Origin: an uncultured Caulobacter sp.
GTDB lineage: Bacteria > Pseudomonadota > Alphaproteobacteria > Caulobacterales > Caulobacteraceae
Direction: 5' to 3'
Assembly (NCBI GenBank): GCA_913776195.1
Contig: CAJYMH010000033.1
Coordinates: 1 to 64,000, forward strand
DNA length: 64,000 nucleotides
Each line of letters opens with the position of its first letter. The stretch's first letter is position 1. The notes beneath the pieces were generated by a model. The model had not been told where the DNA came from. It ran no database searches and saw nothing but the letters and a program-made list of their open reading frames with translations. Shown piece after piece: positions 53,131-62,316 of the stretch. Both the position numbers and the translations under genes were made by a program.

Positions 53131-53190
53131 GGCGAAGGGGACGTCAGGTGAAAGCCGATCACCCATGCAGATGACAATGGAGGCGTCGCG

Positions 53191-54000
53191 ATGCGAGTTT
53201 CGAAGTCCCTGGCCCTGGCGGTCGCTCCGCTCCTGCTGATGGCCTGTTCGCCGAAGGAAGACGGCGGCTCCCCCGCCCCCGCCGCCCCGGTGAAGACCGA
53301 GACGGCGGCTCCGAAGACCCCGCTGGAGTTCGACCAGGCCACCCCCGCCGCCAATGTGCGCCTCAAGCTGGCCGACGAGATCGCCCGCTTCCCGGTCTTG
53401 CATTCGCGCCTCTACGACGACGAAACCACCACCCTGAGGACGTTCGCCGACGAAGCGGCGGCGCAGAAGCCCGCGCGTCCCTACGAAAGCCAGGCCCAAT
53501 GGACACTGGCCGCCGCCGCCGCGCCGCTCGTCTCCCTGCGGCGCGAGTTCTTCGACTACACCGGCGGCGCTCACCCGAACCACGGCTCGGCCGGCCTGCT
53601 GTGGAACAGCGCCACCGACAAGGAGGTCCAGCCGGCAGAGATCTTCCGCGCCGGCGCCGACCTGACCCCCATCCAGAACGCCGTCTGCGAAGGCGTGAAA
53701 TCCGCCAAGGCCCGCCGCGAAGGCTCCGTTCCGCTCAGCGACCTGTGGAAATGCCCGACCTGGGACGAGATCACCTGGGTGCTGGTCCCATCCAAGACGG
53801 CGGACAAGGCGGGCGGCCTCGCCGTGCTGATCGGCCCTTATGTGGTCGGCCCCTATTCGGAGGGCGACTATGAGGTCGTCGTGCCGCTGTCGGTCTTCCA
53901 GCCCCTGCTGGCCCCCGCCTACGCCAGCGCCTTCGCCGGCGAACCGTCCCGCCTGGGCAACGCCGACGGCACGCCGACCGTGAAGATGCAGGCTCAGTAG
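53191..54000 (+). CDS. DUF3298/DUF4163 domain lipoprotein
   Basis: A 269-aa lipoprotein: signal and lipobox in LALAVAPLLLMAC (cleavage before C19-20), a Pro/Ala/Thr-rich linker, then a domain with ARFPVLHSRLYDDETTTLRTFADEA and REFFDYTGGAHPNHGSAGLLW, the hallmark of the DUF4163/RsiV-type DUF3298 family found in PdaC and RsiV. In RsiV the domain binds lysozyme; no such role is claimed here. The start ATG has GGAGG eight to nine bases upstream. Likely an outer- or inner-membrane lipoprotein facing the periplasm. Confidence 0.85.
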   Translation: MRVSKSLALAVAPLLLMACSPKEDGGSPAPAAPVKTETAAPKTPLEFDQATPAANVRLKLADEIARFPVLHSRLYDDETTTLRTFADEAAAQKPARPYESQAQWTLAAAAAPLVSLRREFFDYTGGAHPNHGSAGLLWNSATDKEVQPAEIFRAGADLTPIQNAVCEGVKSAKARREGSVPLSDLWKCPTWDEITWVLVPSKTADKAGGLAVLIGPYVVGPYSEGDYEVVVPLSVFQPLLAPAYASAFAGEPSRLGNADGTPTVKMQAQ

Positions 54001-54277
54001 GAGACAGTGGAGACGGATACTCTGGAGACTCTCGACCCCTTCTGGGGGACTCCGGGGACCGCCTTCTCCACCTCATCGGGGGAGCTCGTAAACTTGAGGC
54101 GTGAAAGCCGCCCCTGACGCCCGCACGCCCACGCGACGCCTCGTTCGGACGAGACGCGCCTCCGCTGCTGCGTGTCACGGCGGCGGCCTGTGCGAACGGC
54201 TTATCCCCACGGGAACTGTTCCCAAACATCAACGGAGACATTCGTCTCCTCTCCGCAGCTGGGGGAGAGGAGATTCC
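54001..54277. other. Intergenic region with a hairpin near its right end
   Basis: The DUF3298 gene and the carboxylase gene converge here, 277 bp apart. I see no gene. The left part is low-complexity (repeated GGAGAC and GGGGGA runs). At 54245-54273 TCTCCTCTCC and GGAGAGGAGA form a perfect 10-bp inverted repeat with a nine-base loop, 5 bp beyond the carboxylase stop codon. It probably acts as a transcript end or a dispersed GC-rich repeat. Confidence 0.6.
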
Positions 54278-55810
54278 CTACAGCGGGATGTTGTCGTGCT
54301 TCTTCCAGGGGTTCGACAGCTCCTTGCCGCGCAGGTGCTTCAGCGCCCGCGTGATCCGCTTGCGGGTGCTATGCGGCATGATCACGTCGTCGATGTAGCC
54401 GCGCGAAGCGGCCACGAACGGATTGGCGAAGCGATCCTTGTACTCCGCCTCGCGGGCGGCCAGGGCCTCGGGATCCTTGGCCTCAGCGCGGAAGATGATC
54501 TCCACCGCCCCCTTGGCCCCCATGACCGCGATCTCGGCGGTCGGCCAGGCGTAGTTCACGTCCCCGCGCAGGTGCTTGGAGCTCATCACGTCATAGGCGC
54601 CGCCATAGGCCTTGCGGGTGATGACGGTGATCTTGGGGACCGTCGCCTCGGCATAGGCGAACAGCAGCTTGGCCCCGTGCTTGATGAGGCCTCCATACTC
54701 CTGCTTGGTTCCTGGCATGAAGCCCGGCACGTCCACCAGGGTGATGATCGGGATTTCGAAGGCGTCGCAGAACCGCACGAACCGCGCGGCCTTGCGGCTG
54801 GAGTCGATGTCCAGCACCCCGGCCAGGACCTGCGGCTGGTTGGCGACGATGCCCACCGTCTCGCCGTCCATGCGCGCGAAGCCGCAGATGATGTTCTTGG
54901 CCCACTCGCTGCTGATCTCGAAGAAGTCGGCCTCGTCGACCATCTTCAGGATCAGCTCCTTCATGTCGTAGGGCTTGTTCGGATTGGCCGGGACCAGCGT
55001 GTCCAGGCTGCTCTCCATGCGCTCCGCCTCGTCGAAGCTCTCGCGGATCGGGGCCTTCTCCCGGTTCGACGACGGCAGGAAGTCCACCAGCCGACGCACT
55101 TGCGTCAGAGCCTCCAGGTCGTTCTCGAACGCCCCCTCGGCCACGCCCGACTTGGCGGCGTGAACCCGCGCCCCGCCCAGCTCTTCGGCCGAGACCACCT
55201 CGTTGGTCACCGTTTTGACCACGTCCGGCCCGGTGACGAACATGTAGCTGGTGTCCTTCACCATGAAGATGAAGTCGGTGATCGCCGGCGAATAGACGTC
55301 GCCGCCCGCGCACGGACCCATGATCACGCTGATCTGGGGAATGACGCCGCTGGCCAGGGTGTTTTCGAGAAAGATGTCGGCATAGCCCGCCAGGCTGTCG
55401 ACGCCCTCCTGGATGCGGGCGCCGCCCGCGTCGAACAGGCCGATGATCGGCGCGCCCATCTTCATGGCCTGGCGCTGGACCTTGACGATCTTCTGGGCGT
55501 GGGCGCCGCTCAGCGAGCCGCCGAACACCGTGAAATCCTTGGAGAACACGAACACCGTGCGGCCGTTGATCGTGCCCCAGCCGGTGACGACCCCATCGCC
55601 GGGAATCTTCTGTTCGGCCATGCCGAACTCTGTCCCCCGGTGCTCGACGAACATGTCGAACTCCTCGAACGAGCCTTCGTCGAGCAGCAGATCGATCCGC
55701 TCCCGCGCGGTCAGCTTGCCCTTGGCGTGCTGGGCCGCGACGCGTTTCTCGCCGCCGCCGGCCCGGGCCTTCTCGCGTCGCCGCTCGAGCTCTTCAAGGA
55801 TGTCCTGCAC
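54278..55810 (-). CDS. pccB: Propionyl-CoA/acyl-CoA carboxylase beta (carboxyltransferase) subunit
   Basis: Carboxyltransferase subunit of 510 aa that moves CO2 from biotin to propionyl-CoA to give methylmalonyl-CoA. The N-terminal [58 protein letters not shown], and [18 protein letters not shown] form the first crotonase-like domain; [36 protein letters not shown] and [18 protein letters not shown] form the second. The ending [19 protein letters not shown] is characteristic of PccB. No biotin carboxylase gene is in the window. Substrate specificity is inferred from overall similarity. Confidence 0.92.
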   Translation of the reverse strand: MQDILEELERRREKARAGGGEKRVAAQHAKGKLTARERIDLLLDEGSFEEFDMFVEHRGTEFGMAEQKIPGDGVVTGWGTINGRTVFVFSKDFTVFGGSLSGAHAQKIVKVQRQAMKMGAPIIGLFDAGGARIQEGVDSLAGYADIFLENTLASGVIPQISVIMGPCAGGDVYSPAITDFIFMVKDTSYMFVTGPDVVKTVTNEVVSAEELGGARVHAAKSGVAEGAFENDLEALTQVRRLVDFLPSSNREKAPIRESFDEAERMESSLDTLVPANPNKPYDMKELILKMVDEADFFEISSEWAKNIICGFARMDGETVGIVANQPQVLAGVLDIDSSRKAARFVRFCDAFEIPIITLVDVPGFMPGTKQEYGGLIKHGAKLLFAYAEATVPKITVITRKAYGGAYDVMSSKHLRGDVNYAWPTAEIAVMGAKGAVEIIFRAEAKDPEALAAREAEYKDRFANPFVAASRGYIDDVIMPHSTRKRITRALKHLRGKELSNPWKKHDNIPL

Positions 55811-55873
55811 GCTGTCCCTCGTCTTCTTGGCTTTGGAACGAGGGGTAAAGGCCGGCGCGGGCCTTTACAAGAT

Positions 55874-56599
55874 TTACCCAGCGAGAGCCTTGAACCACAA
55901 GTCGATCATCCCCGCCTCGGCACGCTGGCGGGCGGCGCGCTCGGCCGCCTCTTCATCGACGCCCCACTGACGCTCCTGGAACGCCTCGTCCAGCCGCGAC
56001 AGATCGTAGGCCTGCTCGCCCGGCACTCGCCCGCGCGCCACGGCGAACGCCAGCACCGCCGACCCGAACAGCGGGGCCGCGAACCCCAGGCCGGCCAGGG
56101 CGAAATCGTCCAGTTCGCGCGCCATTTCCGCCGCGCGCTCGATGCTTTCGGGCGGCTGATCGTGATGGATGATCCCCGCCACACGAACCAGGCGCAGGCC
56201 CAGCTCCGTCTCGGCCCAGTCCAGCAGCGCGCCCCACTCCCGCTCCTGTTCCTCGACCAGGGCCGCAGGGCCGTCGGCGAAATAGCAAAGCAGGTCGGTG
56301 GCCGCGAACCGCGCCACCTCCTTGGCGGCGTCCTCATGCACCGCGGCCAGGCGGTCGATGACCGTATAGGCCAGCCGCGTCATGGGCATGGCTTCCGGGT
56401 CGATATGCTCGCCCTGGGCCGCCCACTCCGCCGCCACCGCGTCAGCCAGGGCGCGAGTCGGCACGATCAGCGGCTTTCCCGCCGGGCTCTTTGGCATGCG
56501 GCCATCGAGATGAACTGCAAAGCCGGCTTCCACCGCGGCGGCCTCGGCCTGCGTGTAAAAGCGGCGAACCCGCTCCTGAGTGTCGTTGTTACGAGCCAA
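55874..56599 (-). CDS. ATP12 family F1-ATPase assembly chaperone
   Basis: A 241-aa protein of the ATP12 family, which in mitochondria protects F1 alpha subunit before assembly. Segments RVRRFYTQAEAAAVEAGFAVHLDGR, TPTRALADAVAAEW-like (VPTRALADAVAAEWAAQGE), MPMTRLAYTVIDRL, LLCYFADGP and the C-terminal EAFQERQWGVDEEAAERAA are typical. Start TTG 56599 (next ARNNDTQERV) has a GGAAG ribosome site; no ATG is available. It is divergent from the DUF1800 gene with a 93-bp gap. Of normal family length. Confidence 0.9.
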   Translation of the reverse strand: MARNNDTQERVRRFYTQAEAAAVEAGFAVHLDGRMPKSPAGKPLIVPTRALADAVAAEWAAQGEHIDPEAMPMTRLAYTVIDRLAAVHEDAAKEVARFAATDLLCYFADGPAALVEEQEREWGALLDWAETELGLRLVRVAGIIHHDQPPESIERAAEMARELDDFALAGLGFAAPLFGSAVLAFAVARGRVPGEQAYDLSRLDEAFQERQWGVDEEAAERAARQRAEAGMIDLWFKALAG

Positions 56600-56692
56600 T
56601 GGCGCTTCCGCAAAAAAGCCGTCGTACGGCGAAACATTCCAGACGCGGCCAAGTGGTACGAACAGCTCGCGGATGCAAGGAGGACCTTCGAA

Positions 56693-58072
56693 ATGGCGCT
56701 TCCCGGCAAGGACATGCAGGCGGCGATCGCCGCGACCCGCTTTGGTCTCGGCGCTCGACCGGGTGAGATTGACGCCGCCCGCGGAGATCCGCGCGACTGG
56801 CTGAAAGCCCAGATCACGCGCGACGGCGCGGACCAGCCCGCCACCGATGGCGAAAGCGCCGTCCAGCGTCTGGCCGAATACCGACAGCAGCAGGAAGCCA
56901 TCCAGGCCGCGCGCAAAGCGGGCGACCAGGAGGCGGTGAAAGCCGCCCAGCGCGACCGTCGTCAGGACGTGAACCAGGACTTCCTCGCCCGCGCCCAGCT
57001 TGGCGCCGCCACCGACGCCAGCTTCCGTGAGCGATGGGCGCTGTTTTGGGCCAACCACTTCACAGTTTCCGCCACGAAGCAGATCACCGCCTCTGTAGCC
57101 GGTCCCTTCGAGCAGGAGGCGATCCGCCCCCACGCCTTCGGGCGGTTCGAGGACATGCTGGTCGCGTCCAGCAGCCATCCGGCCATGCTGACCTACCTGG
57201 ACCAGGCCCAATCGGTCGGCCCTGAAAGTTCGCAGGCCGCCCGCGCCCAGAAACGCGGCCGCCGCGCCGGCCTCAACGAGAACTTGGCCCGCGAGATCCT
57301 GGAGTTGCACACCCTCGGCGTGAACGGCGGCTACACTCAGGCCGACGTCACCGAATTCGCCCGCGCCATGACAGGCTGGAGCGTCGCCCGCAACGCCGAC
57401 GAGGGCGTCGACAGCGCCTTCCTCTTCCGCACCGCCACCCATGAGCCGGGCGAGCGCACCGTGATGGGACGTCTCTATGGCCAAAAGGGGATGGATCAGG
57501 CCCGCGCCATCATGGCCGACCTGGCGACCCGGCCCGCCACGGCCCGACACTGCGCACGCAAGATCGCGGCCCACTTCGTCGCCGACGACCCGCCCCCATC
57601 ACTAGTTCAGCGGCTGGAAAAGGCTTGGTTGTCCAGCGAGGGACGCCTGGATGTGGTGGCCACAGCCCTGATCGACGCGCCGGAAGCGTGGGAGCCTACC
57701 CCGGCCAAGTTCAAGACGCCGTACGAGTTCCTGATCTCCACCTGGCGCGCCGCCGGAACCCAGCCCCAGGCATACAACCTACTGGCCCCGACCTTGAACG
57801 GACTGGGCCAGCCGCCCTTCCGCCCGCCGTCCCCCGACGGTTGGGCCGATGAAGCCTCGGCGTGGGCGGCGCCGGATGCGCTGATCAAGCGTATGACCTT
57901 CGCCCAGAGCTTCTCCCAGCGCATCGGCGATTGCCTTGATCCCAACACCGTCGCCGCCAACGCCCTGGGCGCCCGTCTCAGCGAACCCGTGGCCAAGGCC
58001 GTCGCCCGCGCCGAAAGCCGTCCCGAAGCCCTCGCCGTCCTGTTGATGAGTCCGGAGTTCCAACGCCGATGA
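56693..58072 (+). CDS. DUF1800 domain-containing protein
   Basis: A 459-aa DUF1800 protein. Characteristic parts: AAIAATRFGLGARPGEIDAARGDPRDWLKAQI at the N-terminus, RERWALFWANHFTVSA, NENLAREILELHTLGVNGGYTQADVTEFARAMTGW, and the C-terminal LGQPPFRPPSPDGWADEASAW. The gene has an AAGGAGGA site nine bases before ATG 56693. Family members nearly always sit beside a DUF1501 gene, as here (ATGA overlap). The function is unknown. The frame stays open far upstream (to 54101), but that region is antisense to the carboxylase and ATP12 genes. Confidence 0.9.
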   Translation: MALPGKDMQAAIAATRFGLGARPGEIDAARGDPRDWLKAQITRDGADQPATDGESAVQRLAEYRQQQEAIQAARKAGDQEAVKAAQRDRRQDVNQDFLARAQLGAATDASFRERWALFWANHFTVSATKQITASVAGPFEQEAIRPHAFGRFEDMLVASSSHPAMLTYLDQAQSVGPESSQAARAQKRGRRAGLNENLAREILELHTLGVNGGYTQADVTEFARAMTGWSVARNADEGVDSAFLFRTATHEPGERTVMGRLYGQKGMDQARAIMADLATRPATARHCARKIAAHFVADDPPPSLVQRLEKAWLSSEGRLDVVATALIDAPEAWEPTPAKFKTPYEFLISTWRAAGTQPQAYNLLAPTLNGLGQPPFRPPSPDGWADEASAWAAPDALIKRMTFAQSFSQRIGDCLDPNTVAANALGARLSEPVAKAVARAESRPEALAVLLMSPEFQRR

Positions 58073-59313
58073 CCGATCACCACCCCCATGGCTACAGCCG
58101 CCGTCAGGCCCTCTTGGGGGCGCTCGGTCTCGGCGCTTCCGTCACTTTCATGGGCCGCCCGGCCAGGGCCGAGGTTGGCGGCAAGAAGCTGATCGTCCTG
58201 GTCTGCCGCGGCGCGCTAGACGGCCTGTCCCTCACGCCGCCGGTCGGCGATCCGGACTATGCCGGCCTTCGCGGCGCCATCGCCTACACGCCGGAACAGG
58301 CGCTCAAGCTGGACGGAACCTTCGGCCTCCACCCCGCCCTGACGCGCACCCATGCCCTGGCTCAGAAGGGCCAGCTCCGCATCGCTCCCGCCGTCGCGAC
58401 GCCCGACCGCGCCCGCTCTCACTTCGAAGCTCAGGACGTGCTCGAGACCGGTGCCGTCGCCCGCTACGGCGCCAGTTCCGGCTGGTTGAACCGCACGCTC
58501 CAGACCCTGTCGCCGGATCGTAAGGTCGAGGCCCTGTCTGTCGGCGCCGTCGCGCCGCTGATCCTGCGCGGCCAGGTGCAGGCCGCTTCCTGGTCTCCGG
58601 GCCGCAACGCCGACTCCAACGCTCGCCTGCCCACCATCCTGCAGGATCTCTATAAGACCGACCCGCTGCTCGGTCCGGTTTTCGCGCGGGGCCTTCAGAC
58701 CGAAGCCATGGCCCAGATCGCCATGACCGGCCTCTCCGCCCCGACCCAGCCGATGGAAGGCATGGCCCAGCCGAACGCCGCCGGCATGCAAGCGGCCCAG
58801 CGCCAGGGTCTTTCCGCCGCCGAGAAGCTCGGAACTACGGTGGCCAAGTTCATGACCCAGCCGGGCGGACCGCAAATCGTCGCCATCTCCCTGGACGGCT
58901 TCGACACCCACGCCGGCCAGATGGGTCAGCTCCAGTCGCGCCTGGCCTATATGGACGCCCTGATCGGCGGGCTGACCACCGGCCTCGGCCCCGCCTGGAG
59001 CGACACGGTGATCGTCGCCGCCACGGAGTTCGGCCGCACCGCCCGCGTCAACGGCACGGGCGGCACCGACCACGGCACGGCCTCAAGCGCCCTGATCCTC
59101 GGCGGCGGGCTGAAGAAGGGCGGGATCATCGGCGACTGGCCGACCCTGAAACAGACCGCGCTCTATGAGAACCGAGACACCGCCCCGACCCTCGACATGC
59201 GCAGCCTGTTCAAGGGCGTCCTGCGCGATCACATGGGCGTCGATCAGCGCGCCCTGGACGCCAAGGTCTTCCCCGACAGCGCGGCCGCGCGGCCCGCGAC
59301 GGGGATCGTCTAG
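58069..59313 (+). CDS. DUF1501 domain-containing Tat-exported protein
   Basis: A 414-aa protein with a twin-arginine signal (YSRRQALLGALGLGASVTF; RR followed by a hydrophobic stretch and ARA), so exported folded to the periplasm. The DUF1501 domain, related to alkaline-phosphatase-like sulfatases, shows KKLIVLVCRGALDGLSL, GTFGLHPALTRTHAL, SHFEAQDVLETGA, VVAISLDGFDTHAGQ and TVIVAATEFGRTARVNGTGGTDHG, the last carrying metal-site-like residues. Overlaps the DUF1800 gene by ATGA. Its stop TAG shares the CTAG at 59310-59313 with the convergent TPR gene. Function unknown. Confidence 0.9.
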   Translation: MTDHHPHGYSRRQALLGALGLGASVTFMGRPARAEVGGKKLIVLVCRGALDGLSLTPPVGDPDYAGLRGAIAYTPEQALKLDGTFGLHPALTRTHALAQKGQLRIAPAVATPDRARSHFEAQDVLETGAVARYGASSGWLNRTLQTLSPDRKVEALSVGAVAPLILRGQVQAASWSPGRNADSNARLPTILQDLYKTDPLLGPVFARGLQTEAMAQIAMTGLSAPTQPMEGMAQPNAAGMQAAQRQGLSAAEKLGTTVAKFMTQPGGPQIVAISLDGFDTHAGQMGQLQSRLAYMDALIGGLTTGLGPAWSDTVIVAATEFGRTARVNGTGGTDHGTASSALILGGGLKKGGIIGDWPTLKQTALYENRDTAPTLDMRSLFKGVLRDHMGVDQRALDAKVFPDSAAARPATGIV

Positions 59314-60908
59314 GCCGGCACCACGTCGAAGGCGATGGTCAGCCGGTCGTCGGCGCCGCTGAACGGCACGGTCCCGTGCCACATATAGGAGGGGAAGAGC
59401 GCCAGCAGCCCCGGCTGCGGCTGAACGTAGTGCTCAGGTTCCAGCTTCGGAACCGTCGGCACGCCGGGTTGACCGAACTTGATCCAGCCCTCCTTGCCCC
59501 CGGCCCCCACCGCCTTGGGCAGGGCCAGGTAGCAGGCCGACGACAGCCAGCCCTGCGGGTGAGTGTGATCCACATGGAAGCCGTTGGGGCGCAGCTTCAC
59601 CGACCACAGGCCGGAGAACCGCCAGTCGCCGGTGGTGCGCGAGCGCAGGATGTCGCTCCCCTCGCCCACCGCCGCCATGTAACGGCGGATCGGCCCGTCC
59701 ACCGCCTGTCGGAACGCCTTGATCGCCGGCTGGGTGGAACGCTGAAGGCTCTGGCTGGTCTGGCTGCCGTGGCGCAGCGACTGGCCGATGGGATGGGTCT
59801 TCATGGCGTGCAGCGCGCGCAGCGCAGCGCCCAGATCCGCTACGTAGCTTTCCCGGTCGTCCCAGCCGTCCGGCACATCGATAAGCTTGGGCCGAACGAA
59901 GGTTTGATAGTCATAGAGCGCCTTGTACCGCGCATCCTCGCGCAGCCGCCACGCCGTCGCCAGCAGGGCCCAAGCGCCCTGGTCGAACGGGTTGGCGTCG
60001 ATGATCGCCTGGGCCGTCGCCTCGGCGGCGTCAGGCCGGCCGGCGGCCAGATAGGCCTCCGCCAGGGTCGTGGCGGCGGGAAGCCCGGCCAGCGTCACCG
60101 CCCGCTCTGCATAGCCCACGGCCGATATGGCGTCACAGGACGCAGCGGCCTGCGCGGCGCTGACCAGCAGTTCGGCCGAGGCGTCCTGCCGCGCCGCGGG
60201 GCCACGCAACATCTCCAGCGCCCCCGCCACGTCGCCAGCGTTCTCCAGCACCTTCGCCCGAGCCGATAGCAGGCTGAAGTCGCCAGGGGCCGCCTTCAGC
60301 GCCCGGTCGATCGGCGCGGTGGCGGCGGCCAGGTCCTCGGTCCGCATCCAGACCAGTTGCGCCCATTCGCGCAGGGCGACGCCGTAGTTGGGCCGTCGGC
60401 GCGCGACTTCAGCGAAAGCGGCTTCCGCCTCATCGAAGCGGTCTTGTCCCTGCAGCGCCCGAGCCAGGACCAGCCACGTCTCTGGCGCATCGCCGCCCTT
60501 GGCGAAGGCGCGTCGGATCGCGACCTCGGCCTCGGCGAAATGCTGTTCGTCACCCAGTGCGGCGCCCAGGTTGTGCTCCGCCACGGCGCTCTTCGGATTG
60601 GCCTTCGCCGCCCGCTCCAGAAAGGGCAGCGCCTCTTCGCGACGGCCGAGAGCTTTCAAAGCCTGGGCGTGCGCTTCAAGAACCCCTTGGCTCGCATTGC
60701 TGCGCCCGGCCAGAGGCTCGGTGGCCGACAAAGCCGCGGCTGCGAGCCCATTGTTCACCGCATGCCGCGCCACCTCAGCCGTCGCCTGCATCCGCTGGTC
60801 CAGCGGCGCGGCGTTGGGCGTCAGACCGGCCAGGGCCGCGCAGGCGTCGGGGATGCGCCCCGCCTGCATCATGGCCGCGATTGGCTGGAGAGCGGGGTGC
60901 AGGTTCAC
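59310..60908 (-). CDS. TPR protein with C-terminal 2OG-Fe(II) oxygenase domain
   Basis: A 532-aa cytoplasmic protein. Residues 1-340 are TPR-like repeats (NPKSAVAEHNLGAALGDEQHFAEAEVAIRRAF, DRFDEAEAAFAEVARRRPNYGVALRE). The last 170 residues resemble the putative 2OG-Fe(II) oxygenase family (PF13759-like): GFHVDHTHPQGWLSSACYLALPK with the first histidine and aspartate, GLLALFPSYMWHGTVPFSG with the second histidine, and DDRLTIAFD with the 2-oxoglutarate-binding arginine. It could hydroxylate a protein substrate, an inference. GTG 60908 overlaps the RluC-like stop as GTGA; the frame remains open to 61520 but only as antisense. Confidence 0.82.
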   Translation of the reverse strand: MNLHPALQPIAAMMQAGRIPDACAALAGLTPNAAPLDQRMQATAEVARHAVNNGLAAAALSATEPLAGRSNASQGVLEAHAQALKALGRREEALPFLERAAKANPKSAVAEHNLGAALGDEQHFAEAEVAIRRAFAKGGDAPETWLVLARALQGQDRFDEAEAAFAEVARRRPNYGVALREWAQLVWMRTEDLAAATAPIDRALKAAPGDFSLLSARAKVLENAGDVAGALEMLRGPAARQDASAELLVSAAQAAASCDAISAVGYAERAVTLAGLPAATTLAEAYLAAGRPDAAEATAQAIIDANPFDQGAWALLATAWRLREDARYKALYDYQTFVRPKLIDVPDGWDDRESYVADLGAALRALHAMKTHPIGQSLRHGSQTSQSLQRSTQPAIKAFRQAVDGPIRRYMAAVGEGSDILRSRTTGDWRFSGLWSVKLRPNGFHVDHTHPQGWLSSACYLALPKAVGAGGKEGWIKFGQPGVPTVPKLEPEHYVQPQPGLLALFPSYMWHGTVPFSGADDRLTIAFDVVPA

Positions 60909-61894
60909 CGGCGCTTGCTGCTCCGGCGCGCGAACGGATCCTGCTCGGCCTCGTCCTCGGAAAAGCCGAAGCGGTGGAACCCGGCCTTCATCTCCGGGCT
61001 CAGCGGCGCCTCGACGTGCAGCATCCCTGCACTTGGGTGCGGCAACAAGATCGAGCGGGCATGCAGTTGCAGCTTCAGTCCCTCCGACAGCGGCTCTGAC
61101 TTCTCGTCGCCGTACTTCGGGTCGCCCAGGATCGGATGGCCGATGGCCTTCATGTGAGCGCGCAACTGATGCGTCCGCCCCGTATGAGGCCGCAGGGCCA
61201 TCCACGTCACGCGGGGACCGGCGCGGCTGATCGAGACGTATTCGGTCTCGGCCGGCTCGGCGTCGTGATCCTTGGGATCGACGGGGATGACGATCTCGCG
61301 GTCGTTGATCCCGCGCTTGGCCAGGGGCACGTCGATGACGCCCTCGACCGGGTGCGGATTGCCGACGACGATGGCCCAATAGGTCTTCTGCGCTCGCCGC
61401 TTGGCGAAGGCGCCCGACAGCCGCGCCGCCGCGCTGGGCGTCTTGCCCAGCAGCAGCACGCCGGAGGTGTCGCGGTCCAGGCGGTGAACCAGGCGCGGGC
61501 GCTCCAGCCCCTCGCCCCATGCGCTGAGCAGCTTGTCGATATGCTTGGTGGTCTTGGTCCCGCCCTGCACCGCCAGGCCAGACGGCTTGTTCAGGGCCAG
61601 GACCTCCTCGTCCTCGTACAGGACCAGAGACTTGGCGTAGGCGATGTCGCGCTGGCTCAGCTTGCCCTTCTCGGCCGGGTCCGGCGCGTCGGGCAGCGGC
61701 GGCACGCGGATTTGCGACCCCGCCTCCAAACGCGTATCGCCCTTGGCGCGCGAGCCGTCGACCCGCACCTGACCGGAGCGGAACAGCTTGTTGAGCTGGA
61801 TATGGTTCAGGTGCGGCCAGCGGCGCTTGAACCAGCGGTCCAGGCGAACGCCGTCCTCGCCGGAATCCACGTAGAGAGTCCGGACTTCCTTCAC
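60905..61894 (-). CDS. RluA/RluC-family 23S rRNA pseudouridine synthase with S4 domain
   Basis: A 329-aa pseudouridine synthase. The N-terminal S4 RNA-binding domain (VRLDRWFKRRWPHLNHIQLNKLFRSGQVRVDG) is followed by the catalytic domain with LVHRLDRDTSGVLLLGKT (catalytic Asp in HRLDRD), LNKPSGLAVQGG, KTYWAIVVG and RPHTGRTHQLRAHM. The layout is that of RluC, which modifies 23S rRNA at three sites, but RluC and RluD are hard to separate by eye. GTG 61894 overlaps the crcB stop as GTGA. A tail rich in charged residues (SEDEAEQDPFARRSSKRR) follows the domain. Confidence 0.9.
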   Translation of the reverse strand: MKEVRTLYVDSGEDGVRLDRWFKRRWPHLNHIQLNKLFRSGQVRVDGSRAKGDTRLEAGSQIRVPPLPDAPDPAEKGKLSQRDIAYAKSLVLYEDEEVLALNKPSGLAVQGGTKTTKHIDKLLSAWGEGLERPRLVHRLDRDTSGVLLLGKTPSAAARLSGAFAKRRAQKTYWAIVVGNPHPVEGVIDVPLAKRGINDREIVIPVDPKDHDAEPAETEYVSISRAGPRVTWMALRPHTGRTHQLRAHMKAIGHPILGDPKYGDEKSEPLSEGLKLQLHARSILLPHPSAGMLHVEAPLSPEMKAGFHRFGFSEDEAEQDPFARRSSKRR

Positions 61895-62271
61895 GCCAGC
61901 ACCTTTCGCGTCATGAGCATGCCTGCGAACACCGCGGCTATGGAGAGGGTCGCCGAAGCAACGACATAGAGGGCCGCCAGCACGTAATCCTTGCGCTCGA
62001 TCATGAGCGCGCTTTCCAGCGAGAAGGCCGAGAAGGTGGTGAAGCCGCCAAGGACACCGACGCCCAACAGGGCGCGCCAGCGTTCTTGGTCCGCCTCGCC
62101 GCGCAGGGCGAGCGTGGCGACCATCACGCCCATGGCCAGACCGCCGATCAGATTCACGGCGAAGGTGCCCCAGGGCCATCCGGTCCCAAGCAAGCGCACC
62201 GCTTGTTGGCCGACGAAATAGCGCGCCGCCGAACCGATGGCGCCGCCGACCATGACAAAGAGGTAGTTCAT
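61891..62271 (-). CDS. crcB: Fluoride ion channel CrcB/FluC
   Basis: A 126-aa protein with four membrane helices, dimeric fluoride exporter. Signatures: GGAIGSAARYFVG, WGTFAVNLIGGLAMG and GVGVLGGFTTFSAFSLE, including the phenylalanine and serine/threonine residues of the fluoride path (TTFSAFS). The region before it (62272-62316) is too short for a fluoride riboswitch. It heads the gene pair with the pseudouridine synthase and the TPR-oxygenase. Confidence 0.94.
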   Translation of the reverse strand: MNYLFVMVGGAIGSAARYFVGQQAVRLLGTGWPWGTFAVNLIGGLAMGVMVATLALRGEADQERWRALLGVGVLGGFTTFSAFSLESALMIERKDYVLAALYVVASATLSIAAVFAGMLMTRKVLA

Positions 62272-62316
62272 CGGTCCCTTATGCGACGGGGCGCGCCTGG
62301 AGGCAAAGGGAACGGT

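Noticed and set aside
54101-56692. Long open plus-strand frame (about 860 codons) ahead of the DUF1800 gene
   Set aside because: It is antisense to the pccB-like and ATP12 genes, is low-complexity (His, Arg, Ala, Gly, Leu) and has no ribosome site; the real start of DUF1800 is at 56693. Long open antisense frames are common in GC-rich DNA.
62272-62316. Possible fluoride riboswitch ahead of crcB
   Set aside because: Only 45 bp separate crcB from the lipoprotein gene and the bases do not show the conserved fluoride-switch core.
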